Shown here piece after piece: positions 51,764 through 60,541 of a DNA stretch of 64,000 bases (positions are counted from its first letter, which is position 1; each line of letters begins with the position of its first letter). Origin of the DNA: Sphingobacteriales bacterium 44-61 (GTDB lineage: Bacteria > Bacteroidota > Bacteroidia > Chitinophagales > Chitinophagaceae); contig MKTW01000018.1 of NCBI GenBank assembly GCA_001898405.1, forward strand, positions 62,001-126,000, written 5' to 3'. A program made the translations under genes and the position numbers. The notes beneath the pieces were generated by a model. The model did not search any database and was not told where the DNA came from. It saw only the letters and a list, made by a program, of their open reading frames with translations.

Positions 51764-52705
51764 TTAAATATCTTCCTTGCTGGCTCTTTTCAGCAATTCT
51801 TTTTCTTCTTCTGTAAGGGAATTGTAACCGCGGAGATTGATCTTATCGAGTATCTCATCAATCCGCTGAGCGGTAACATTGGGTGTTCTTTTATAAGGGT
51901 GGGCAGATGATTTATAGAAAAGTTCCTGCTTGATGCTTTTTCCTTTCCTGGGCCTGTCAGGATTGAACAGGTCATTTACCCAATCATAGGCGCGGTTCAT
52001 CCATCCTCCCCAGTCGTGACCACGGCGGAATGAATAAACAAAGAGGAAGCCGGTGAGTGCGCCGGCCAGGTGGGCGATATGTCCGCCAGGATTATTGAGC
52101 GGAATGGTAGCAAGATCGATCACCAGGTAAAAAATGGTAATGATCCAGATGGGTATGCCGCCATTCAGCATGGGGAAAATGCGGTAGCCGGGAGCGATGG
52201 TGGTAACAGCCGCTGCAATAGCCATTACACCTGCAGAAGCGCCGATGGCAGAGGCTAAAGGCATCATTGGCTTCAATGCCGGAAGAAAATTATAGGCAAG
52301 GATAAAGGCCAGTGCACCGCCGAGAGCTCCGTATATATAGATAGGGAATATTTTACGGTTGCCGGTCAGGTCCTGGAGGATATAACCGAAGACCCATAAC
52401 CAAAGCATGTTGCCAACGATATGCCATACGCCGGTATGCACAAACATATGTGTGATAATGGTCCAGGGCCGGGCGATGAGCTCGTGCATATTCGCCGGTA
52501 ATGCAAACCATTTCAGGACGCGGGCATTGAACAGGGCTACAGGATCGGCGCCGGTTTCACCATGTTGCAGGTAAAAAATGGCCTGGATAAAGGCCAGGAT
52601 CACAAACAATACCAGATTAATGGCGACCAGGGTGATCAGCGCATTTTTTGCCTGTGCAAAGGATAGGCGTTTTTGGTATTCCTGTTCGTGTTCGTGATAT
52701 GCCAT
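51764..52705 (-). CDS. Rhomboid-family intramembrane serine protease
   Basis: 313 residues. Six or more TM helices; catalytic Ser157 in AIGASAGVMAIAAA and His212 in GGHIAHLAGALTGF; HMFVHTGVWHIVGNMLWLWV is the conserved TM2 region. A soluble C-terminal tail of about 80 residues (RPRKGKSIKQELFYK, EEEKELLKRASKEDI) is unusual for GlpG-type proteins and may bind another protein. It cuts single-pass membrane proteins within or near the bilayer. A shorter paralogue is encoded 68 bases upstream on the same strand. Confidence 0.93.
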   Translation of the reverse strand: MAYHEHEQEYQKRLSFAQAKNALITLVAINLVLFVILAFIQAIFYLQHGETGADPVALFNARVLKWFALPANMHELIARPWTIITHMFVHTGVWHIVGNMLWLWVFGYILQDLTGNRKIFPIYIYGALGGALAFILAYNFLPALKPMMPLASAIGASAGVMAIAAAVTTIAPGYRIFPMLNGGIPIWIITIFYLVIDLATIPLNNPGGHIAHLAGALTGFLFVYSFRRGHDWGGWMNRAYDWVNDLFNPDRPRKGKSIKQELFYKSSAHPYKRTPNVTAQRIDEILDKINLRGYNSLTEEEKELLKRASKEDI

Positions 52706-52773
52706 ACTGCGAGTTAATTAATTAGAAGAGCAAAGCAGAAAAAATGCTGCTTCCTTCTTTCCCGTTTTTCTTA

Positions 52774-53478
52774 TTAATAAAACGTCCGGCGGTTGGTTTT
52801 GTTCCAAATAAATACAATTATAAGGCCGGTTATTGCGCCTCCGAGGTGGGCGAAATGAGCGACGGTGTCGCCGGCAGAATTGCTAATGCCAAGCATTAAC
52901 TCCAATGCTCCATAAATCAATACAAACCATTTAGCCTTAATAGGTATAAGAAAATAAACGTAGATCAGCGTATTAGGGAACAGGTAGCCAAAAGCTGCCA
53001 GACATCCAAAAATCGCCCCCGAAGCACCTACAGTGATCTGGATATGCGGAGAAAATCTTGGGTCGCGCAAGTATAGATTCTGGATTTCCTGGGGAGCACT
53101 TTTGAACTGCTCAAAAGCAGGGGCCATTTCAAAATACAGAACGATCAGATGAAGTACTGCCGCGCCTAAGCCTGTGAGAATATAGTATTGCAAAAATCTC
53201 TTTCCTCCCCAATAATTCTCCAGTTGACTTCCAAACATCCAAAGAGCCAGCATATTAAACAGGATATGATCAAATCCTCCATGCATGAACATATATGTGA
53301 GTAGTTGATGCGGTTTAAAAAACTCTGACCGCACATCATGCAAAGCGAAAAAATCATCAATGAAAGAAGAGCCTTTACCGAAAGTCTCCTGCGCTATAAA
53401 GACCAGTACATTAATTATTAGCAGGTTCTTTACAACCGGGGGAAATGCGCTTGGCCTATAATATCGATAATCATTCAT
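52774..53478 (-). CDS. Rhomboid-family intramembrane serine protease (shorter paralogue)
   Basis: 234 residues from ATG 53478 (MNDYRYYRPSAFPPVVKNLL), supported by TAAATTTG ending six bases upstream. Catalytic Ser153 in VGASGAIFGCLAAFG and His211 in VAHFAHLGGAITGL; YMFMHGGFDHILFNMLALWM is the TM2 region. A loop of about 45 residues (EMAPAFEQFKSAPQEI to RFSPHIQITV) precedes the Ser helix and is longer than in the neighbour. The C-terminus ends right after the last TM helix, without the tail of its paralogue. Confidence 0.93.
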   Translation of the reverse strand: MNDYRYYRPSAFPPVVKNLLIINVLVFIAQETFGKGSSFIDDFFALHDVRSEFFKPHQLLTYMFMHGGFDHILFNMLALWMFGSQLENYWGGKRFLQYYILTGLGAAVLHLIVLYFEMAPAFEQFKSAPQEIQNLYLRDPRFSPHIQITVGASGAIFGCLAAFGYLFPNTLIYVYFLIPIKAKWFVLIYGALELMLGISNSAGDTVAHFAHLGGAITGLIIVFIWNKTNRRTFY

Positions 53479-53484
53479 ATTCCA

Positions 53485-53492
53485 CAAATTTA
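53485..53492 (-). promoter_or_regulatory. -7 promoter word TAAATTTG before the shorter rhomboid gene
   Basis: Minus-strand TAAATTTG ends six bases before the ATG at 53478. Confidence 0.55.
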
Positions 53493-53540
53493 AGCTAAGA
53501 GGGCAAGAGGAAAAGGAAAAACAGGTCCATTACCGGCTTT

Positions 53541-54974
53541 TTAGCCTTTTGTTTTAAGTTTAAGTTGTACCACATTCTCAATATGCAGGGTATGCGGGAA
53601 CATATCCACCGGCTGGATCCTGGTCACCTCATACTTTTCATCCAGCCAGTTAAGGTCGCGGGCCTGAGTAGCGGGATTGCAGCTTACATACACGACTATT
53701 GGCGCAGCCATATCCAATATCTTTCTGACCAGCTTCTCGTGCATGCCGGCACGGGGCGGGTCAGTAATAATCACGTCCGGCTTGCCATGGGCGGCAAAAA
53801 AATCGTCATCACAGATATCGATCACATCACCGGCATAGAATTCCGCCTCTTTCAATTGATTCAGGGCTGCATTCTCTTTGGCATCTTCAATAGCTGCTTC
53901 AATCACTTCCACTCCCACTATTTTTTTAGCTCCTGGACTAACAAAAATGCCAATACTGCCGGTGCCACAATACAGGTCATACACCGTTTCTTTTCCTGTA
54001 AGCTCAGCAAAATCACGGGTCACGCGGTAAAGCTGTTCGCCCTGGCGGGTATTGGTCTGGAAAAAAGATTTCGGCCCGATCTTGAAAAAAAATTCCTGGC
54101 CACCTTCCGCAGCAGCCAGCTTTTCCATCACATATCCTTTGCCATGGTAAACCACTGGCTCCAGATCGTGCAGGCTGTCGTTTTTCTTGGTATTGATCGT
54201 ATACAGGAGTGTGGTAATTGAAGGAAATTTTTCCAGGACATACTCAAGCAGGGCCTTACGCTTTGATTCATCGTCTTCTCCAAAAACAATATTCACCATC
54301 AGTTCGCCAGTAGTACAAAGTCGCACCATCATGGTCCGCAAAAGCCCTTCATGATTCCGTATATCATAGAAAGAATACTCATGCGCCCGGGCAAACTCTT
54401 TAATAGTCAACCGGATAGCATTAGTAGGCTCTGCCTGCAGGTAACAGGTTTCTATGTCCACGATCTTGTCAAACATGCCACGGGCATGAAAGCCTACCAC
54501 ATCCTGCATGCCATTGACAGTGGGGTCATTCAGCTCTTCCCTGCTCAGGTACCGCTTGTTGCCAAAGGTATATTCCATCTTATTGCGGTAATAGCGGGTA
54601 TCGGCAGCCCCCAGGATAGGTGCTATCGGCGGCAAATTCACTTTGCCGATACGCTGCAGGTTATCCCTTACCTGCTTTTCCTTGTATTGCAATTGCTTTT
54701 GATATGGCAGCATCTGCCATTGGCAGCCGCCACAAACCCCAAAATGCTGGCAAAAAGGTGTTGCCCTTTCCGGCGAATAGGAGTGGAATTTCAACGGCAC
54801 CCCTTCAGCCCAGTCTTTTTTATTCTTCCCAAGGCGGACATCCACCACATCGCCTGGTACCACATTTTCAATAAAAATGACTTTACCATCCACTTTCGCG
54901 AGGGATTTACCCTCCGCAGCGTAGTCCTCCACCAGAATATTCTGAAGAACAATGTTTTTCTTTTTTCTACTCAC
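53541..54974 (-). CDS. rlmD: 23S rRNA (uracil-5-)-methyltransferase RlmD (TrmA/RumA family)
   Basis: 477 residues starting with GTG at 54974 (MSRKKKNIVLQNILVEDYAA). An N-terminal TRAM domain (about 8-65) is followed by the iron-sulfur cysteines CQHFGVCGGCQWQ (with a later Cys), the SAM-binding motif VYDLYCGTGSIGIFV and the catalytic Cys in YVSCNPATQARDL. This layout is RlmD/RumA. The protein modifies 23S rRNA at a uridine (U1939 in E. coli); the exact site here is inferred. Orthologues of RlmC and TrmA share the fold, so the name is likely rather than certain. Confidence 0.9.
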   Translation of the reverse strand: MSRKKKNIVLQNILVEDYAAEGKSLAKVDGKVIFIENVVPGDVVDVRLGKNKKDWAEGVPLKFHSYSPERATPFCQHFGVCGGCQWQMLPYQKQLQYKEKQVRDNLQRIGKVNLPPIAPILGAADTRYYRNKMEYTFGNKRYLSREELNDPTVNGMQDVVGFHARGMFDKIVDIETCYLQAEPTNAIRLTIKEFARAHEYSFYDIRNHEGLLRTMMVRLCTTGELMVNIVFGEDDESKRKALLEYVLEKFPSITTLLYTINTKKNDSLHDLEPVVYHGKGYVMEKLAAAEGGQEFFFKIGPKSFFQTNTRQGEQLYRVTRDFAELTGKETVYDLYCGTGSIGIFVSPGAKKIVGVEVIEAAIEDAKENAALNQLKEAEFYAGDVIDICDDDFFAAHGKPDVIITDPPRAGMHEKLVRKILDMAAPIVVYVSCNPATQARDLNWLDEKYEVTRIQPVDMFPHTLHIENVVQLKLKTKG

Positions 54975-55194
54975 GGGCGCGAAATTACGAAGAGAAGGCT
55001 TTTCAGAGCCAGGAGTCTTTAGTCGGCAGTCTGAGGCTCAAAAAGATTTACATACCTATTCCGACATCGTAAAGCTTGTGCTGACTCGATGAACGATCAG
55101 GCTGCCAGCTCTGAAACAACCCTTAACCCCCTCTTTACATCTTTTACTTATTGAAAATGCGTTTTTTGAATAACTTTACTACCTATTCAGTCTT

Positions 55195-56634
55195 ATGAAA
55201 AATTTGATCCTCATTCCTTTACTAGGCATTACAGCCCTGGTTTCCGCACAGCAGGGGTATGAAATAAAAGTAACACTCAAGCCAATTACCGACCAATATA
55301 TTTACCTGGGCCATTATTCCGGTAAGCAGTTTCCCGTTATTGATTCTATTAAGCTCAATGAAAAAAGTGAGGGCGTATTCCGTGGAAATAAGGAACTGGG
55401 AGGCGGGATTTACATCATTGCTTATCCCAAAAAAGACCGGTTCCTTGAATTACTGGTAGATAAACAGCAGCATTTTTCCATCATTGCCGACACTACTGAC
55501 CCCATCCGCCATAGAAAATTCATCAACTCACCTGAAAACGATGCTTTCACTCTTTACCAGCAGGAAATGATGGGTAAGGGAAAGATCATCGATTCATTCA
55601 GTACCCAATTGAAAAAATCCACTAATGCGAAAGATTCAACATACTGGAGCGCCCAATTAAAAAAATCAACCGACGATATCTCCGCCTTCCGCAAGCAGGT
55701 AATAACTAAAAATCCCAATACCCTGCTGAGCCTGCTGATGCAATTGATGGAAGAACCTAAGGTCCCACCTGCAGATAAGCAACCTGGCGGGAAATATGAT
55801 TCCACTTTTGCCTATCATTATTTCAAAGATCACTACTGGGACGGGATCAATTTCTGGGACGACCGCATCACGCGCACACCAGCTTCCCTGTTTGAAGAGC
55901 GGCTGGATAAATATTTCAATACCCTGGTTTATCCTTCTCCTGATTCTGTTAATAAAGAAATTGACCGCATGCTGGCTTTTGCCAGCCCCAGCAAGGAAGT
56001 GACCCGTGTGTTGCTGGTACGCTTTGTGACCCGCTATCTCAACATGAAATACATGTGGGAAGATGCAGTGTTCGTTCACCTGTTTGAAAAATATTTTGCT
56101 CAAAAAGATTATGACTGGCTGACGCCACAGGGAAAAAAGCTGATCACCGACAGGGCTTACAGCCTGATGGCAAATATCATGGGCAACCCGGCTGAAAACA
56201 TTTCACTCCCCGATACGGCAGGCAATGCAAAAACCCTGTATGCCGATACTGCCCGCTTCACGCTTGTCTGCTTCTGGGACCCCACCTGCGGACATTGCAA
56301 AGAAACCCTCCCCCTGCTCGATTCCATGTACAGGGCAAAATGGAAGGCCAGCGGATTGAAAATATATGCAGTGGCCCGGGAAACCGACGGAACAAAAAAT
56401 GACTGGCTCAATTTTATCCGCCAGCATCACCTGGAAGAATGGACCAATGTATATTATTCCAAAGAAGAAGAAAAGAACAGGATCGCTGCCAATATTCCCG
56501 GATATATACAGTTATATGATGCGCAAACAGTGCCCACGGTTTATTTGCTTGACAAAGACAAGCGGATCATTGCAAAGAAACTGACCTGGCAGCAAACGGA
56601 TGAGATATTGCAACTCAGGTTGAAGCAACCCTGA
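55195..56634 (+). CDS. TlpA-like thioredoxin-domain protein with DUF4369/DUF5106 regions
   Basis: 479 residues with a signal peptide (MKNLILIPLLGITALVSAQQ). Residues about 20-130 resemble DUF4369 (YIYLGHYSGKQFPVIDSIKL), the middle resembles DUF5106 (AYHYFKDHYWDGINFWDDRI), and the C-terminus from about 330 is a thioredoxin fold with CGHC in WDPTCGHCKETLPLLD. A cis-Pro (QTVPTVYLLDKD) is present. It probably reduces or isomerises disulfides in the periplasm. It is followed 34 bases later by a periplasmic prolyl isomerase gene, suggesting a joint role in protein folding. Confidence 0.9.
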   Translation: MKNLILIPLLGITALVSAQQGYEIKVTLKPITDQYIYLGHYSGKQFPVIDSIKLNEKSEGVFRGNKELGGGIYIIAYPKKDRFLELLVDKQQHFSIIADTTDPIRHRKFINSPENDAFTLYQQEMMGKGKIIDSFSTQLKKSTNAKDSTYWSAQLKKSTDDISAFRKQVITKNPNTLLSLLMQLMEEPKVPPADKQPGGKYDSTFAYHYFKDHYWDGINFWDDRITRTPASLFEERLDKYFNTLVYPSPDSVNKEIDRMLAFASPSKEVTRVLLVRFVTRYLNMKYMWEDAVFVHLFEKYFAQKDYDWLTPQGKKLITDRAYSLMANIMGNPAENISLPDTAGNAKTLYADTARFTLVCFWDPTCGHCKETLPLLDSMYRAKWKASGLKIYAVARETDGTKNDWLNFIRQHHLEEWTNVYYSKEEEKNRIAANIPGYIQLYDAQTVPTVYLLDKDKRIIAKKLTWQQTDEILQLRLKQP

Positions 56635-56668
56635 TGTTACCATACATTACACCATTGAAACCATCACT

Positions 56669-58591
56669 ATGATCAAAAACTGGCTGCCGGCGATCGCATT
56701 GTCCCTCATCGCAGGTTCTGCATCTTCGCAAACCCTGTTTACCTATGGCCCCCACAAAGCCGATGCAAAAGAGTTTGTAAAAGCTTTTGACAAAAACAAC
56801 CAGCAATCCTCTACAGCAAAAAGCAAGGCCATGCGGGAGTATCTTGACCTGTATATCAATTCCCGCTTAAAGATCCGCCAGGCGTACGATCTGGGTTATG
56901 ATACATTGCCACAAATAAAAGCGGAAGCAGAAAATCTGCGCAACCAGATCGTAGATAATTATATGAGCGATCCGGATGCTATCAGCCGCCTGACCAAAGA
57001 AGCATTCCAGCGAAGCCAGAAAGATATTCATGCTGCACATATCTTCATAGCTTTTAGCAGCGACACAACGGAGGCCGGCCAGAAACTGGCCACTGTACAA
57101 AAAAGATTGGCCAAAGGAGACGATTTTATGCTGGTGGCACAGCAATTATCCGACGATCCTGCAGCTAAAACCAATAAAGGCGACCTGGATTATATCACGG
57201 TATTTACCCTGCCTTATGAATTTGAAAACATCCTTTACTCCACCCCTGCAGGCCGTTATTCCAAACCCTATACCTCCAAAGCAGGTTATCATATTTTCAA
57301 GAACCTTGGTGAAAGAAAAGCAGCAGGCAAAATGAAAATACAGCAGATATTGCTGGCTTTTCCTCCTGAGATGACGGAAAGCGACCGTCAAAAAATGGCA
57401 CGCCTGGCAGATTCGCTGTATCAACGCATCAATAAAGGAGATGATTTCGGCCAGCTCGCCGCCACTTTCAGCAATGACTATGGGAGTGCAGCCCGCCAGG
57501 GAAGTTCTCCTGATGTGGCAGTGGGTCAGTATGAGCCTGTATTTGAAAAAACCGTGTGGTCATTATCCAAAGATGGCGCCATAAGCAAACCTTTTACAAC
57601 CGAACATGGCTACCATATTGTAAAAAGGACCGGATGGGTGCCGGTCGTTTCCAATCCGGCAGATAAGGAAAACAACCAGGAACTGGAAATGAAAGTGAAA
57701 TCGGATGACCGATGGAAAACAGCGAAAGATTTTATTTATGCCAGGGTCAAGGCTAATCCTGGTTTTCAACACGGCGCTTATAGCAATGCTGCGCTATGGG
57801 CAGCAACCGACAGCCTGCTTGCCGGACGGCCGGTAAAAGGCTTTGAACAACAGGCTGAGCTTTTTCATATCGGGGATGCTGTATTCCATATGTCTGATTG
57901 GATACAGTTTGCACAGATGTACCGCTATATGCCGGGTGGAGCTTCCACAAGGCCTTACCCTGCACTCTTTGAAGAGTTCAGCAATAATTCCATGTACCAG
58001 TACTATCGCGATCACCTCGAAGATTATAATGAAGAATTCCGTAACCAGATGGCCGAATTCCGCGATGGCAATCTGTTCTTCGAAATCATGCAAAGGGAAG
58101 TCTGGAACAGGGCGCAAACCGATTCGGCAGCTCTTCTATCCCTGTATGAAAAGAATAAGGCGCAATATAACTGGCAGCCCAGTGCCGATGCTGTCATCTT
58201 TTTTTCTTCTGATCAAACCACTGCCAGGTCGCTGGCAGATGAGTTGAAAAAAAATCCTGCAGGCTGGAAGATACTGGCAGAAAAATTAAGTGATAAAATT
58301 GTAGCCGATTCTTCCCGTTATGAGTGGACACAATTGCCGGGAAATAATGGTAAAAATGCTCCAAAGCCAGGGACAATAACGCCACTTAGCGTAAATCAAA
58401 CAGATAATACAGCGTCCTTTGCTTATATCATAAAAGTGTATCCCCAACCTGGTACCCGTTCTTTTAATGAAGCCAGGGGACTGGTGATGAATGACTACCA
58501 GGTGATGCTGGAAGAGCAATGGACAAAAGAACTACGGAAAAAATATCCGGTAGTAGTTGATGAAAAAGTATTGGGAGAGATCAGTAAGTAA
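56669..58591 (+). CDS. Periplasmic PpiC/parvulin-type peptidyl-prolyl isomerase
   Basis: 640 residues with a signal peptide (MIKNWLPAIALSLIAGSASSQ). Two parvulin domains lie in tandem at about 120-220 (IHAAHIFIAFSSDTTEAG, RLAKGDDFMLVAQQLSDDPA) and 225-335 (MKIQQILLAFPPEMTES, TTEHGYHIVKRTGWVPV). A helical N-terminal domain and a 300-residue C-terminal helical region without a recognised domain complete it. SurA-like chaperone for outer membrane proteins is the likely role. It ends 4 bases before the convergent metF. Confidence 0.92.
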   Translation: MIKNWLPAIALSLIAGSASSQTLFTYGPHKADAKEFVKAFDKNNQQSSTAKSKAMREYLDLYINSRLKIRQAYDLGYDTLPQIKAEAENLRNQIVDNYMSDPDAISRLTKEAFQRSQKDIHAAHIFIAFSSDTTEAGQKLATVQKRLAKGDDFMLVAQQLSDDPAAKTNKGDLDYITVFTLPYEFENILYSTPAGRYSKPYTSKAGYHIFKNLGERKAAGKMKIQQILLAFPPEMTESDRQKMARLADSLYQRINKGDDFGQLAATFSNDYGSAARQGSSPDVAVGQYEPVFEKTVWSLSKDGAISKPFTTEHGYHIVKRTGWVPVVSNPADKENNQELEMKVKSDDRWKTAKDFIYARVKANPGFQHGAYSNAALWAATDSLLAGRPVKGFEQQAELFHIGDAVFHMSDWIQFAQMYRYMPGGASTRPYPALFEEFSNNSMYQYYRDHLEDYNEEFRNQMAEFRDGNLFFEIMQREVWNRAQTDSAALLSLYEKNKAQYNWQPSADAVIFFSSDQTTARSLADELKKNPAGWKILAEKLSDKIVADSSRYEWTQLPGNNGKNAPKPGTITPLSVNQTDNTASFAYIIKVYPQPGTRSFNEARGLVMNDYQVMLEEQWTKELRKKYPVVVDEKVLGEISK

Positions 58592-58594
58592 AGG

Positions 58595-59548
58595 TTAAAG
58601 CAACTGCCTCACCACATCTGCCACCATATGCGGCTTTCCTAATGTATAATAATGTAATACCGGTACCCCATTTTTCTTCAGATCCTTTGACTGTGCCAAC
58701 AGCCATTCTTTTCCTATTTCCTCTACCTCTAAATCCGTCTTGCATTTCAGCACCTCATTTGCAAGCTCTGCAGGAAGATCTATATGAAAAGTCTTGGGCA
58801 ATACCGTCAGTTGTTTCTTATTGTAGATCGGCTTTAAACCCGGAATGATCGGAACCGTAATGCCGGCCTCACGACAGGATTTTACAAAAGCGTAAAATTT
58901 TTCATTGTCAAAAAACATCTGGGTCACAATATAGTCGGCACCACAATCCACTTTCTCTTTCAGATAGCGGAGGTCGGTTTGCATATTGGGCGCTTCAAAA
59001 TGTTTTTCAGGATAACCTGCCACGCCAATACAGAACTCTGTTTTCTGTGTGCTCTTCAGATCTTCTTCAAGATAGATGCCCGCATTAAGATTGGTCACCT
59101 GTTTCAGCAATTCGCTGGCATAGCGGTGGCCGCCAGGCTCAGCATCAAACGTAGTCTCATTTTTTGCTGCATCGCCGCGAAGCACCAGCACATTGTCGAT
59201 ACCCAGGTAGCGAAGGTTGATCAGGGCATCTTCGGTTTCATTGATGTTAAAACCTCCACAGATCAGGTGAGGCACAGTATCCACATTATATTTGTTCATG
59301 ATGGCAGCGCAAATGCTTTCTGTACCCGGCCGTTTCCGGATCACTACTTTCTCAAAGCTGCCATCAGCACGTTTTTTAAAAATATGCTCGCTGCGGTGAT
59401 AGGTAACATTGATAAAGGAGGGCTTGAATTCCATTAAAGGATCAAGGTGTTTATACAAAGCCTCAATTCCCTTTCCTTTCAGCGGAGGCAGCACTTCAAA
59501 AGAGATCAGCGTTTCTTTTGCCTGTTTGATATGGTCGATAACTTTCAT
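58595..59548 (-). CDS. metF: Methylenetetrahydrofolate reductase [NAD(P)H]
   Basis: 317 residues. TIM-barrel flavoenzyme: ISFEVLPPLKGKGIEALYKH (start), NVTYHRSEHIFKK, VPHLICGGFNINETEDALIN, VLVLRGDAAKNE, and FCIGVAGYPEKHFEAPN. It reduces methylenetetrahydrofolate to the 5-methyl form for methionine synthesis. About 170 bases separate it from divergent lptB. No riboswitch-like structure was recognised in its upstream region. Confidence 0.95.
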   Translation of the reverse strand: MKVIDHIKQAKETLISFEVLPPLKGKGIEALYKHLDPLMEFKPSFINVTYHRSEHIFKKRADGSFEKVVIRKRPGTESICAAIMNKYNVDTVPHLICGGFNINETEDALINLRYLGIDNVLVLRGDAAKNETTFDAEPGGHRYASELLKQVTNLNAGIYLEEDLKSTQKTEFCIGVAGYPEKHFEAPNMQTDLRYLKEKVDCGADYIVTQMFFDNEKFYAFVKSCREAGITVPIIPGLKPIYNKKQLTVLPKTFHIDLPAELANEVLKCKTDLEVEEIGKEWLLAQSKDLKKNGVPVLHYYTLGKPHMVADVVRQLL

Positions 59549-59703
59549 AGTAGTTTTTAGGCCCTCGGGCTATTCGTTGGGGTGCAAATCTAATACAGAA
59601 AGGCTTAATAATTCAAGCTGATATGATTGTTCGTTGGCCATCGACTACATTCAAAAGAATAGCTAAAACTTCCCTCCTTCCTTATAATCAGCCCGGCATG
59701 CCT

Positions 59704-59711
59704 TATTTTTG
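59704..59711 (+). promoter_or_regulatory. -7 promoter word TATTTTTG before lptB
   Basis: Matches TAnnTTTG and ends six bases before ATG 59718. Confidence 0.55.
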
Positions 59712-59717
59712 CCACCC

Positions 59718-60497
59718 ATGTCAATAGCTATTTATGCCAAAAACCTTGTAAAGCGATACGGCAAGCGCACAGTCGTGAACCATGTCAGCTTCGAGGTAGG
59801 GCAAGGAGAGATCGTAGGACTGCTCGGCCCTAATGGCGCCGGTAAAACCACTTCGTTTTACCAGGTGGTAGGTTTGGTACGCCCCGATGAAGGCCAGGTA
59901 TTCCTTGATCAGGACGATATCACCTCCCTGCCCATGTATAAACGCGCCAAGATGGGGATCGGCTACCTGCCCCAGGAAGCATCCGTATTCCGTAAGCTAA
60001 GCGTGGAAGACAATATCAGCGCCGTGCTGGAAATGACCAGTCTTTCCAAAACAGAGCAAAAAGACAGGCTGGAATCCCTGCTCGACGAATTCCGCCTGCA
60101 CCATGTACGCAAAAGCAATGGGGACGTATTGAGCGGTGGCGAAAGAAGAAGAACGGAAATAGCCCGGGCCCTGGCTGTAAGCCCCAAATTTATCCTGCTG
60201 GACGAGCCCTTTGCAGGTATTGACCCTATTGCCGTGGAAGATATTCAGGCTATTGTGGCCCGGTTGAAATATAAAAATATCGGCATACTTATTACCGACC
60301 ACAACGTAACGGAAACCCTTTCCATCTGCGACAGGGCTTATCTGTTGATCGACGGTAAAATATTCCAGCAAGGCTCTGCCGAAGAGCTGGCAGCAGATGA
60401 GCAGGTAAAGAAACTCTACCTTGGCCGCAACTTTGAACTGAAACGCAAAGATTATCTGCATGAAGAAGCGCTGAAAGCTTCTGAAGGAAGAGAATAG
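59718..60497 (+). CDS. lptB: LPS export ABC transporter ATP-binding protein LptB
   Basis: 259 residues from ATG 59718 ([20 protein letters not shown]); the in-frame TTG at 59709 lies in the -7 box. Walker [11 protein letters not shown]-loop [19 protein letters not shown] (diagnostic of LptB), signature [15 protein letters not shown] and Walker [13 protein letters not shown], with H-loop LITDHNV. It powers lipopolysaccharide extraction from the inner membrane with LptFG. The C-terminal 20 residues ([17 protein letters not shown]) are an extension. First gene of a run with the GH3-auxin-like gene and fabG. Confidence 0.96.
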   Translation: MSIAIYAKNLVKRYGKRTVVNHVSFEVGQGEIVGLLGPNGAGKTTSFYQVVGLVRPDEGQVFLDQDDITSLPMYKRAKMGIGYLPQEASVFRKLSVEDNISAVLEMTSLSKTEQKDRLESLLDEFRLHHVRKSNGDVLSGGERRRTEIARALAVSPKFILLDEPFAGIDPIAVEDIQAIVARLKYKNIGILITDHNVTETLSICDRAYLLIDGKIFQQGSAEELAADEQVKKLYLGRNFELKRKDYLHEEALKASEGRE

Positions 60498-60541
60498 CTT
60501 TTACCGATGATTCCCTCAAATTAGTTATTTTGCCAGCGACT

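Noticed and set aside
53565-55022. Two open frames of about 220 codons antisense to rlmD
   Set aside because: Both fall within the methyltransferase gene, whose motifs are complete; their His/Ile-rich translations look non-coding.
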